In this document: positions 19,293-26,668 of the stretch, piece by piece
Numbering within the stretch: the first letter of the stretch is position 1
Layout of the letters: each line of letters begins with the position of its first letter
Source: Microbacterium sp. Leaf288
GTDB taxonomy: Bacteria; Actinomycetota; Actinomycetes; Actinomycetales; Microbacteriaceae
NCBI RefSeq assembly: GCF_001422925.1
Contig: NZ_LMNI01000011.1
Coordinates: forward strand, 630,515-694,514
Reading direction: 5' to 3'
DNA length: 64,000 nt
Program-made: the position numbers and the translations under genes
The notes under the pieces: model-generated
Told to the model about the DNA's origin: nothing
Databases searched by the model: none
Seen by the model: only the letters and a program-made list of their open reading frames with translations

Positions 19293-21283
19293 GCGCGGTC
19301 CTCGCCGGTCGGAACGATGTCGACGACGCCGTCGCTCCAGCGCACGACGACACGGCCGGCCTCGACCTCGACGGCGGGCACCGCGTCGAGATCGAGCGTC
19401 TCCTGCGCACCGATCGCGACGAGCGCGGCCACGACGTCGCCCTCGCCGGCAGGGGTAGCGCCCGCGGCCCAGGGTGTCGCCGAACCGGAGGCGAACGAAT
19501 CCCCGCCGGATCGGTGGGCGATCCCGGGGACCGGCAGGCCGCGCACGCCGACCACGGCGGTCGTCACGCCGTCGTCGCGGGTCGCGGTGGTCGCTGCGGT
19601 CGCTCGCCACCGGCCGTGCTCGACGGGCAGCGCCCATCCGCCGATGCGGAAGCGCCAGGGTCCGCCGTCTTCGGGCCACACCGCGTCGAGGTCGTCGGCG
19701 GCCGACGGCTGTGCGACGCGCGGCGCTGCATCCCACCATGCGAGCCGGAGCTCGTGCACCCCGTGCACGACCGACGCCACGGTCACCCGCGGGCCGCGCC
19801 GCAGCGCTGCCCATCCCGCGACGTCGGTCGTGTTCCCCGTTTCGGGGGTGTCGAGCCAGTGGACCCGCGACCGCGACACCGCGACGCGGTCGTCCAGGTG
19901 CACGCGCTCGATGCGGTCGCGGTGGGACGGGGTACCAGTACCGTCCAGCAGCGCGACATGGGACTCCAGGGGCTTGGCGATCCCGCCGGCCGAGAGGTCG
20001 GGGGAGGAGATCGTCGAATAGCCGACCCGGTGGTAGAAGGGATTGTCGGCGCGCACGCCGCCCGCGGGGCCGCGGAAGCCGTCCGAGCCGTGGTTCAGAA
20101 CGCGCACGATGCCATCGGCCTCGGAGCGCACCACGAGCCAGCCCGGTGCGACCATGAGGCGTGTGCGGACGGGCTCGGCCTGGACGTCGTCCGGCTGCAC
20201 CGACCACTCCGGGTGGTCCTCGGGCAGCAGCAGGCCCATCAGGCCCTTGCTCGCCCAGTACGTCGACGACGAGCCGGTGTACGCCTGCCGGATCGGGCGG
20301 TGCTCACGGTGCCAGCCGATCGACAGCAGGCCTCGCTCGTCGACGGCCCCGGCGTCGAGGAAGTGGTCGAGCACGCCGTCGGCGAGCGCCCGCGTACCGC
20401 CCGCTGCCAGCGGGGTCTCGCCGGCGATGGCCCCCGCCCAGAACGGGGCGAGCGTCGCGAAGCGGTACGTGAGCGAGCGGCCCTGGAAGAGCGGAGCGCC
20501 CTCGGAGCCGACGAGGTCGCGCGCCTGACCGAGGAAATCCCGGAGGCGGTTGCGATGCACCTGCTCGAGGTCGGTGCCGAGGATCCGCGCGTGCAGCAGG
20601 GGGTAGACGTGCCACGCCCAGCCCGCGTAGTGGTCGAAGTTCTGGCGCGACCCGTCGGGTCCTGCGCCGTCGGAGTACCAGCCGTCGCCGAGGTACAGGC
20701 CCTCCTGGATCTCGAGGTTGCGGTCGAGGTCGCCCTGACTCCAGGGGCCGTCGACCGACTGCAGGAAGCCTTCGATCACCGTCTGGAACCACGTCCAGTT
20801 GTTGGTGTAGCCGCCCGTGCCCACCACGCCGGCGAGCCAGGCGACCGTGCGCTCCTGCACGGCGGGGTCGAGACGGTCCCAGAGCCAAGGCCGGGTCTCC
20901 GACAGGAGGATCGCGACGGATGCCGCCTCGGGCACAGCCTGTCTGCGCTCGCTGATCGTGGGCCACCGCTCCGGGTGGGCGGGGTCGGTTCCGGCGGCGA
21001 GCCCGCGGGCGAATCGCTCCAGCAGCCCTGCCGGGTCGTCGCCGCCGGCGCCGGCCACGCGGAACGCCGCGAGCAGGCCGGTGCGGGCGAAGCCCTCGAG
21101 CCCGTCGCTCCATCGTCCCGACGCGCTCGCCGGGCCTGGAAGCACGACGAGCGAACCGCTCGGAGACGCGTACGGCGCCGTCGCCTCCAGCAGCCGGTCG
21201 GCGAGCCCCTGCCAGCGGTCCCGTGCTGTCGTCTTCGCCACTTCGGCTTCCCCGTACGTCATCGTCACGCGTCGATCGTGCAT
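19289..21283 (-). CDS. DUF2264 family protein
   Basis: A 664-residue soluble protein matching the DUF2264 pattern: an alpha-helical front half with GGYTNNWTWFQTVIEGFL and SDGAGPDGSRQNFDHYAGWAWH (an alpha/alpha-toroid-like region) and a C-terminal beta-rich part. This architecture recalls heparinase II and polysaccharide lyases, but no enzymatic activity is established that I know of. It lacks a signal peptide, so it acts in the cytoplasm, perhaps on imported oligosaccharides. Several starts are possible; ATG 21283 is preceded by acaggat, TTG 21316 and ATG 21262 are alternatives. Divergent from the regulator at 21373. Confidence 0.8.
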   Translation of the reverse strand: MHDRRVTMTYGEAEVAKTTARDRWQGLADRLLEATAPYASPSGSLVVLPGPASASGRWSDGLEGFARTGLLAAFRVAGAGGDDPAGLLERFARGLAAGTDPAHPERWPTISERRQAVPEAASVAILLSETRPWLWDRLDPAVQERTVAWLAGVVGTGGYTNNWTWFQTVIEGFLQSVDGPWSQGDLDRNLEIQEGLYLGDGWYSDGAGPDGSRQNFDHYAGWAWHVYPLLHARILGTDLEQVHRNRLRDFLGQARDLVGSEGAPLFQGRSLTYRFATLAPFWAGAIAGETPLAAGGTRALADGVLDHFLDAGAVDERGLLSIGWHREHRPIRQAYTGSSSTYWASKGLMGLLLPEDHPEWSVQPDDVQAEPVRTRLMVAPGWLVVRSEADGIVRVLNHGSDGFRGPAGGVRADNPFYHRVGYSTISSPDLSAGGIAKPLESHVALLDGTGTPSHRDRIERVHLDDRVAVSRSRVHWLDTPETGNTTDVAGWAALRRGPRVTVASVVHGVHELRLAWWDAAPRVAQPSAADDLDAVWPEDGGPWRFRIGGWALPVEHGRWRATAATTATRDDGVTTAVVGVRGLPVPGIAHRSGGDSFASGSATPWAAGATPAGEGDVVAALVAIGAQETLDLDAVPAVEVEAGRVVVRWSDGVVDIVPTGEDRA

Positions 21284-21318
21284 TACGATCCTGTAGCCAT
21301 CGGCCCTTTCGGACAATT

Positions 21319-21333
21319 CCGATCATTGATCGG
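21319..21333. promoter_or_regulatory. Candidate operator in the divergent DUF2264 / regulator intergenic region
   Basis: The sequence ccgatcattgatcgg is a 7-bp inverted repeat around one central base. It sits in the 89-bp gap between two divergent genes, one of which is a regulator, so autoregulation is likely. On the minus strand an ATTGTCCG element overlaps its edge (21309-21316), resembling the boxes at 22434 and 26560. Confidence 0.5.
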
Positions 21334-21372
21334 TCAAACCGGATCAGACTGCGACGAACGGACTTCGCACCC

Positions 21373-22440
21373 ATGACTGGACAGCACTCACTGCCGAGGA
21401 CACGTCACGAGCACCTGCTGCGCCAGGTCGAACTCCACGGCAGCGTCAGCGCGGCGGACGTCGCGACGCAGCTCGGCGTCTCGCAGGTGACGGTGCGCCG
21501 CGACATCGTGGAGCTCGAGAAGGCCGGCAAGCTCGCCCGCGTCCACGGCGGCGCGATCGCCGTCGGCGCCCCCGCCGTCCCGCAGGCGGCGCGCACGAAC
21601 GTCGGCGTGGTCGTCCCCGGATCGGTCAGCCACTACCCGCAGATCGTGCGGGGGATGGATGCCGCGTCCCACGGCGTGCGCACCCGTGTCGTGCTCGCGA
21701 CCTCGCAGTACCGCGAAGACCTCGAGCAGCGGCAGGTCGAGCGGCTGATCGAGATCGGCGTCGCGGGCATCGTGTTCGCCCCGACCATGCGCAGCCGCAC
21801 CGAGGCGGAGCTGGCCGAGTGGGTGCGGACGATCCCGGTGCCGGTCGTGTTCCTCGAGCGAAGACTGGAATCCACGGCGCTCGCCGTCTACGACAGCGCC
21901 CGCACCGATCACGAGCGCGGCGCCGAACTTGCGGTCGAGCATCTGTCCCTGCTCGGGCACGGCTCGGTCGGCCTCGCGCTGTTCGACCGCACGCCGACGG
22001 CGCCGCTCATCCGCGACGGCCACCGCGCCGCCGTGGCCCGGCTCGGCCTCGCCGACGCGCCGTCCGTCGCGCTCCCGAAGGGCGGTGACGGCGAGAGCGA
22101 TCCGCTGGACGACTCCCTCATCGCGTTCCTCGAAGCCTGCCGCGACACCGGCACCGACGCGGCACTCGTGCACACCGATGTGCACGCCGCACGGCTCGTC
22201 GAGCTCGCCATGGACCGCGGCATCCGTGTTCCCGATGATCTCGCGGTCGTCGCGTTCGATGACGACACCGCGGGGCTTGCCATGGTTCCGCTCACGAGTG
22301 TGACCCCGCCTGGACGCGACCTCGGGCAGGAGGCGATGCGCATCCTCACGGAGCGCATCGCGGCGCCCGACAGCGCCGCGCGGCACATCACGATGCTGCC
22401 GCGTCTGACGGTGCGCGAGTCGTGCGGGGCGGTGTCGTGA
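21373..22440 (+). CDS. Transcriptional regulator: DeoR-type HTH joined to a LacI-type sugar-binding domain
   Basis: Likely controls the surrounding carbohydrate genes. 355 residues. The first 60 carry a DeoR-type winged helix (VSAADVATQLGVSQVTVRRD, then LARVHGGA). Residues about 80-355 form a periplasmic-binding-protein-like sensor as in LacI/GalR: VGVVVPGSVSHYPQIVRGM, DHERGAELAVEHL, VPDDLAVVAFDDD, PPGRDLGQEAM. Plain DeoR regulators have a different sugar-phosphate sensor and LacI regulators a different HTH, so this is the hybrid class known in actinobacteria. ATG 21373. The 3' end overlaps the first operator box (22434-22460) of the transporter genes. Confidence 0.9.
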   Translation: MTGQHSLPRTRHEHLLRQVELHGSVSAADVATQLGVSQVTVRRDIVELEKAGKLARVHGGAIAVGAPAVPQAARTNVGVVVPGSVSHYPQIVRGMDAASHGVRTRVVLATSQYREDLEQRQVERLIEIGVAGIVFAPTMRSRTEAELAEWVRTIPVPVVFLERRLESTALAVYDSARTDHERGAELAVEHLSLLGHGSVGLALFDRTPTAPLIRDGHRAAVARLGLADAPSVALPKGGDGESDPLDDSLIAFLEACRDTGTDAALVHTDVHAARLVELAMDRGIRVPDDLAVVAFDDDTAGLAMVPLTSVTPPGRDLGQEAMRILTERIAAPDSAARHITMLPRLTVRESCGAVS

Positions 22441-22460
22441 TCGCTTTTGTCCGCTTGCTC
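22434..22460 (+). promoter_or_regulatory. Operator-like box upstream of the sugar-binding protein gene
   Basis: This 27-bp stretch, with core ttttgtccgcttg (22445-22457), matches 26560-26586 at 22 of 27 positions. A possible -10 (TACATT, 22482-22487) lies 25 bp downstream, so the box sits just upstream of the -35 position. Both boxes lie upstream of genes of one locus, which suggests a shared regulator, most simply the one encoded at 21373. Confidence 0.55.
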
Positions 22461-22553
22461 ACGACCGGTCGAACCCCGACCTACATTGTCTCTGCACGGC
22501 CCCCGGCGCGATCGCCGGGTGAGCGACGAGAGGCAACGAGCAAGGAGGCTCCG

Positions 22554-23873
22554 ATGACATCCCGAGCATTCACCAGTGCCACGGCACGGCGAGGCGCACT
22601 CACCGCGGGGACCATTCTCGCGGTCGGCGCCCTCACGCTCCTGACCGGCTGCGCCGGCGGCGCCGAACCCGCTGCGAGCGCGGACCCCGACGAAGAGGTC
22701 ACGCTGAACTTCGCGTGGTGGGGTGACGCCAGTCGCGCCGAGCGCTACGAGGCGGCGATCGACCTGTTCGAGGAGCAGAACCCGAACATCACGATCCAGA
22801 CGAGCTACGCGAGCTTCGGCGACTACTGGACCTCGCGCAACACCGAGGCCGCGAGCCGGACGCTCCCCGACGTGTTCCAGATGGACCTCGCCTACCTCGC
22901 TGAGTACGGCGGCTTCGGGCACGTGCTGCCGCTGGACGACTACATCGGCGAGGCCATCGACACCGACGGCATCGACCCGTCGCTCGTGCAGGCGGGCGCC
23001 GTCGACGACAAGATCGTCGGCCTCGCATCGTCGAGCAGCACGCTCGCGACGCTCTACAACGGCCCCCTGCTCGAGCAGCTGGGAGTCGAAGTGCCCGACG
23101 GCCCGCTGACCTGGGACGAGTACGACGACTTCCTCGCGGAGGTCTCGAAGGCCGGCGCGGCGAACAGCCCGGTCGTCTACGGCTCGCTCGACTACACGCA
23201 GTACTTCTGGCTGTTCCAGATCTGGCTCGGCCAGCAGGGTCTGTCTCTCATCGACGGCGACGAGCTCGGCTTCGACAAGAGCGACCTCGCCGACTGGTGG
23301 TCGCGCAGCGCGACGCTGCAGGAGTCGGGTGGGGTCATGCCGGCCGCGCGCCAGGCGCAGCTCGAGGGCGTGGATGCCCTCGGTGCCGGTGAGATCGCCA
23401 GCGACGTCAGCTGGGCGAACTTCCTCGCCCGCTTCAGCGAAGGCCCCGCGAAGCCCGAGCTGTCGCTCGCGATCCCGCCCTACGACGACGAGGACGACAC
23501 GGGCATGTTCCTCAAGCCCGGCCTGATGCTCTCGATCGGCGCCAACAGCGAACATCCCGCACAGGCGGCGAAGTTCATCGACTTCCTCGTGAACGACCCC
23601 GAGGTGGGTGCGATCTTCGGCATGTCGCGTGGAGTGCCCGCCTCGTCGAGCGCCGCCGAGGGCATCGAGGCGAACGAGCTCGACGAGAAGATCCTCGCCT
23701 ACCAGGAGTCCGTCGCGGACCAGCTGGACGGCCAGGCGCCGCCGGCCGTGAAGGGCCTCGGAACGCTCGAGCAGACCTTCGTGGCGATCAGCCAGGACGT
23801 CGCCTACGGTGCGGCCACACCCGACGAGGCGGCCGACCGCTGGTTCGCCGAGGCCGAGAACGCACTGAAGTGA
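22554..23873 (+). CDS. ABC transporter sugar-binding lipoprotein
   Basis: Extracellular receptor of a carbohydrate importer (extracellular solute-binding protein family 1). 439 residues; signal peptide with lipobox LLTGCAGG (Cys27). The mature part shows LNFAWWGDASRAERYEAAID and FQMDLAYLAEYGG, as in oligosaccharide receptors of the MsmE/LplA/YtcQ kind. ATG 22554 has aaggagg 7 nt upstream. First gene of the transporter operon; a strong hairpin separates it from the permease genes, which would keep receptor levels above permease levels. The substrate is inferred from context (rhamnogalacturonan oligosaccharides). Confidence 0.92.
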   Translation: MTSRAFTSATARRGALTAGTILAVGALTLLTGCAGGAEPAASADPDEEVTLNFAWWGDASRAERYEAAIDLFEEQNPNITIQTSYASFGDYWTSRNTEAASRTLPDVFQMDLAYLAEYGGFGHVLPLDDYIGEAIDTDGIDPSLVQAGAVDDKIVGLASSSSTLATLYNGPLLEQLGVEVPDGPLTWDEYDDFLAEVSKAGAANSPVVYGSLDYTQYFWLFQIWLGQQGLSLIDGDELGFDKSDLADWWSRSATLQESGGVMPAARQAQLEGVDALGAGEIASDVSWANFLARFSEGPAKPELSLAIPPYDDEDDTGMFLKPGLMLSIGANSEHPAQAAKFIDFLVNDPEVGAIFGMSRGVPASSSAAEGIEANELDEKILAYQESVADQLDGQAPPAVKGLGTLEQTFVAISQDVAYGAATPDEAADRWFAEAENALK

Positions 23874-23880
23874 CCACCCT

Positions 23881-23912
23881 GCGGGCGGCGTGCACCGCTG
23901 CACGCCGCCCGC
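23881..23912 (+). terminator. Intra-operon hairpin between binding protein and permeases
   Basis: Perfect 14-bp arms (23881-23894 and 23899-23912) with a ccgc loop start 8 nt after the binding-protein stop. There is no T-run. Such structures commonly act as partial terminators or as 3'-end stabilisers and give more receptor mRNA than permease mRNA. Confidence 0.75.
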
Positions 23913-23934
23913 GACTTCCGGGAGAGCAACCGTC

Positions 23935-24894
23935 ATGACCGCCGATACACTCGCACCCCCCGCGCCGCCGGAGGTGCGGACGCCGCAGCCGGCGCCGCGC
24001 CGCCGGCGCCGCTGGGAGGACATCCGCGCCGGATACGTCTTCCTCGCACCCTGGCTGCTCGGCTTCCTGCTGCTGACCGCAGGGCCGATGGTCGCCTCCC
24101 TCTACCTCTCCTTCACCGACTACAACCTGTTCAGCCCGCCTGAGTGGATCGGTTTCGACAACTACGTCCGGCTGTGGAGCGACCCCGACTATCTGCAGGC
24201 GTGGAAGGTCACCGCCGTCTACGTGCTGGTCGGCACGCCGCTCAAGCTCGCGGCCGCGCTCGGTGTGGCGCTCATCCTCAACGCGGCGTTCCGCGGCAGC
24301 GGCTTCTACCGGTCCGCCTTCTACCTGCCGTCGCTCGTCGGGGCGTCGGTCTCGATCGCCGTCGTGTGGAAGGCCATGTTCATCGACGACGGACCGGTCG
24401 ACAGCATCCAGCAGTTCTTCGGCTTCCCGGCAGGCGGCTGGGTCGGCGACCCCGACAAGACCATGCCGATGCTGATCCTCCTCGCCGTGTGGCAGTTCGG
24501 CGCTCCGATGGTGATCTTCCTCGCCGGACTCAAGCAGGTGCCGCACGAGCTCTACGAAGCGGCATCCGTCGACGGCGCCGGCCCGATCCGCAAGTTCCGT
24601 GCCATCACGATCCCGATGCTCTCGCCGGTGATCTTCTTCAACCTGCTGCTCGAGACCATCAACGCGTTCCAGGTGTTCGCCTCCGCGTTCATCATCTCGG
24701 GCGGCACTGGCGGCCCCGCGCGGTCGACCCTCTTCTACACGCTGTACCTCTACTTCCGCGGCTTCCGCGACTTCCAGATGGGGTACGCCTCGGCCATGGC
24801 CTGGGTCCTCGTGCTCGTGATCGCCTTCATCACGGTGATCTTCTTCCGCAGCTCGAAGTTCTGGGTCCACTACGCAGGAGACGAAGGACGATGA
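23935..24894 (+). CDS. Sugar ABC transporter permease (MalF/LplB-like)
   Basis: First membrane subunit of the importer. 319 residues with an Arg-rich cytoplasmic N-terminus and six predicted helices. The EAA loop EAASVDGAGPIRKFRAITIP (about residues 206-225) docks on the ATPase. ATG 23935 follows gggagag. The next gene overlaps by 4 nt (atga). No ATPase gene is in the locus, so it must share a general one (MsmX/MsiK-type) encoded elsewhere, as known for many oligosaccharide importers. Confidence 0.92.
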   Translation: MTADTLAPPAPPEVRTPQPAPRRRRRWEDIRAGYVFLAPWLLGFLLLTAGPMVASLYLSFTDYNLFSPPEWIGFDNYVRLWSDPDYLQAWKVTAVYVLVGTPLKLAAALGVALILNAAFRGSGFYRSAFYLPSLVGASVSIAVVWKAMFIDDGPVDSIQQFFGFPAGGWVGDPDKTMPMLILLAVWQFGAPMVIFLAGLKQVPHELYEAASVDGAGPIRKFRAITIPMLSPVIFFNLLLETINAFQVFASAFIISGGTGGPARSTLFYTLYLYFRGFRDFQMGYASAMAWVLVLVIAFITVIFFRSSKFWVHYAGDEGR

Positions 24895-25793
24895 GCGCAA
24901 CGCAGCTGCTCGTGACCGCCGAGGAGGGCAAGGCCGCACGCCGTGCCCGCACGCGGCGCCGCTGGACGGGCAAGGAGATCGTGTTCCACGTCGTCGTGCT
25001 CGCGCTCCTCGTCGTGATCCTCTACCCCGTGGCCTGGATGCTGCTGTCGACGTTCAAGCCGTCGTCGCAGATCGTCGGCAACGCCCAGCTGCTGCCGCGC
25101 GAGGTGACGTTCGAGAACTACGAGACCGCGCTGAGCGGGATCGGAGGAGTGTCGTTCTGGACGTTCTTCCAGAACTCGACGATCCTCGCGGTGCTGTCGG
25201 TCATCGGCGTGGTGATCTCGTCGGCGCTCGCCGCCTACGCGTTCGCCCGGATCGACTTCCCCGGCCGCTCGGTGTACTTCGGCATCATGATCGCGACGCT
25301 GCTGCTGCCGTTCCACGTCGTGATCATCCCGCAGTACATCATGTTCAACGCGCTCGGCATGGTGAACACCTTCACCCCGCTGCTCCTCGGAAAGTTCCTC
25401 GCGACCGAAGCGTTCTTCGTCTTCCTCATGGTGCAGTTCATGCGGGGACTGCCGCGCGAGCTCGACGAGGCCGCGCGCATCGACGGCGCGGGCCATTACC
25501 GCACCTTCGGATCGATCATGCTGCCGCTGCTCAAGCCGGCGCTGGTCACGAGCGCGATCTTCACGTTCATCTGGACCTGGAACGACTTCTTCGGCCCGCT
25601 GCTGTACCTCAAGGACCCCGACCTGTACACGCTGCCGATCGCGCTGCGCCTGTTCGTCGACCAGAGCTCGTCGGCCGATTACGGCGGGCAGATGGCGATG
25701 GCGGTGCTCGCGCTCATCCCGGTGTTCCTCTTCTTCCTCATCTTCCAGCGGTACCTCGTGGACGGGGTCGCCACCCAGGGACTGAAGGGCTGA
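24891..25793 (+). CDS. Sugar ABC transporter permease (MalG/LplC-like)
   Basis: Second membrane subunit, partner of the preceding permease. 300 residues with six predicted helices starting at about residue 30 and the EAA loop DEAARIDGAGHYRTFGSIML (about residues 193-212). ATG 24891 overlaps the previous stop; gaaggacg supplies the ribosome binding site. Followed after 4 nt by the DUF624 gene, so the operon continues. Confidence 0.92.
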   Translation: MSATQLLVTAEEGKAARRARTRRRWTGKEIVFHVVVLALLVVILYPVAWMLLSTFKPSSQIVGNAQLLPREVTFENYETALSGIGGVSFWTFFQNSTILAVLSVIGVVISSALAAYAFARIDFPGRSVYFGIMIATLLLPFHVVIIPQYIMFNALGMVNTFTPLLLGKFLATEAFFVFLMVQFMRGLPRELDEAARIDGAGHYRTFGSIMLPLLKPALVTSAIFTFIWTWNDFFGPLLYLKDPDLYTLPIALRLFVDQSSSADYGGQMAMAVLALIPVFLFFLIFQRYLVDGVATQGLKG

Positions 25794-25797
25794 GGCG

Positions 25798-26451
25798 ATG
25801 ACAGCCACTGGCACGACCCCGCGCCACGGCGCTCCCGCCCGGGCGGGAGTCCGGGCGGCCGGACGGCCCCCGCGGGGTGCCCAGCGCATCGCCCGCGTAC
25901 TGTCGAGCCGCGGGCTCGGGCTGTTCTCCGAGACGATCGTGGTCAGCCTGGCGGTGGCGGTGCTCGCCCTCCCTGCCGTGACGGCACTGCCGGCCTTCGC
26001 GGCAGGCGCCGCCCACTTCCGACGACACGTCGAGGGGGAGTCGGACTCGCTGCTCGAACTCGGCCGGGACTTCCTGCGGGCGCTGCGGCGCGGCTGGCTG
26101 TGGGGAGTGCTCGCCGCCGCCGCAGTCTGGGCGATCGCCGCGACGCTCACCAGCCCGGTGATCCTCGAGATGCCTGGCGGCGCGGCCTACCGCTGGGCGT
26201 CGGGACTGATCGGTCTCGGCATCGGCGTGGTGCTGCTCCGCGCGATCGCGAAGTGGCGGCCGACCGCCTCGTGGAGCGTGCTGATCCGCAGCGCGGCGGA
26301 AGAGTCCGTGCGCGACGTCCCCGGCTCGTTCCTCCTGCTGCTCGCCCTGGGCATGAGCGGGCTCGTCGTGTGGATGTTCGCGCCGTTGGTGGTGCTCGTC
26401 CCCGGAATGCTCGTGCTCGCCGCCCGAGCAGTGGTCGCGCGCGCGGGCTGA
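25798..26451 (+). CDS. DUF624 (YesL-type) membrane protein
   Basis: A 217-residue protein with about five hydrophobic segments (for example 41-70, 100-120, 135-155, 180-215) and the N-terminal pattern of DUF624/YesL proteins, which regularly accompany oligosaccharide ABC transporters, including the rhamnogalacturonan and pectin loci of Bacillus (yesL, yteU). Its function is unknown; an accessory role in transport or assembly is assumed. ATG 25798 lies 4 nt after the permease stop. The first 35 residues are Arg/Ala-rich and cytoplasmic. Confidence 0.75.
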   Translation: MTATGTTPRHGAPARAGVRAAGRPPRGAQRIARVLSSRGLGLFSETIVVSLAVAVLALPAVTALPAFAAGAAHFRRHVEGESDSLLELGRDFLRALRRGWLWGVLAAAAVWAIAATLTSPVILEMPGGAAYRWASGLIGLGIGVVLLRAIAKWRPTASWSVLIRSAAEESVRDVPGSFLLLLALGMSGLVVWMFAPLVVLVPGMLVLAARAVVARAG

Positions 26452-26559
26452 ACGGTCCCGCACGAACCCGGGCGTGTCGAAACGCCGGGGGCTTCGTCGC
26501 GCCCGCGATCTGGTCCGCCCGGGGCCTCGCCGCGCCCATGCTCATCCGACGAAGCCCGG

Positions 26560-26586
26560 GTCATGACCGGTTTTGTCCGCTTGTCC
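26560..26586 (+). promoter_or_regulatory. Operator-like box with tandem TTGTCCG repeats upstream of the lyase-like gene
   Basis: Contains two direct TTGTCCG heptamers one base apart (26573-26579 and 26581-26587) within a 27-bp segment similar to 22434-22460. A -10-like TAAAGT at 26610-26615 follows. Tandem direct repeats would fit the DeoR-type HTH of the locus regulator. Confidence 0.5.
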
Positions 26587-26668
26587 GTGCAGGGCGGGGT
26601 GTCGTCCATAAAGTCGGTGCCTGTCGGGGCCGAGGCGGCTCCGAAGGATTCGATGAGGAGTCACACAC

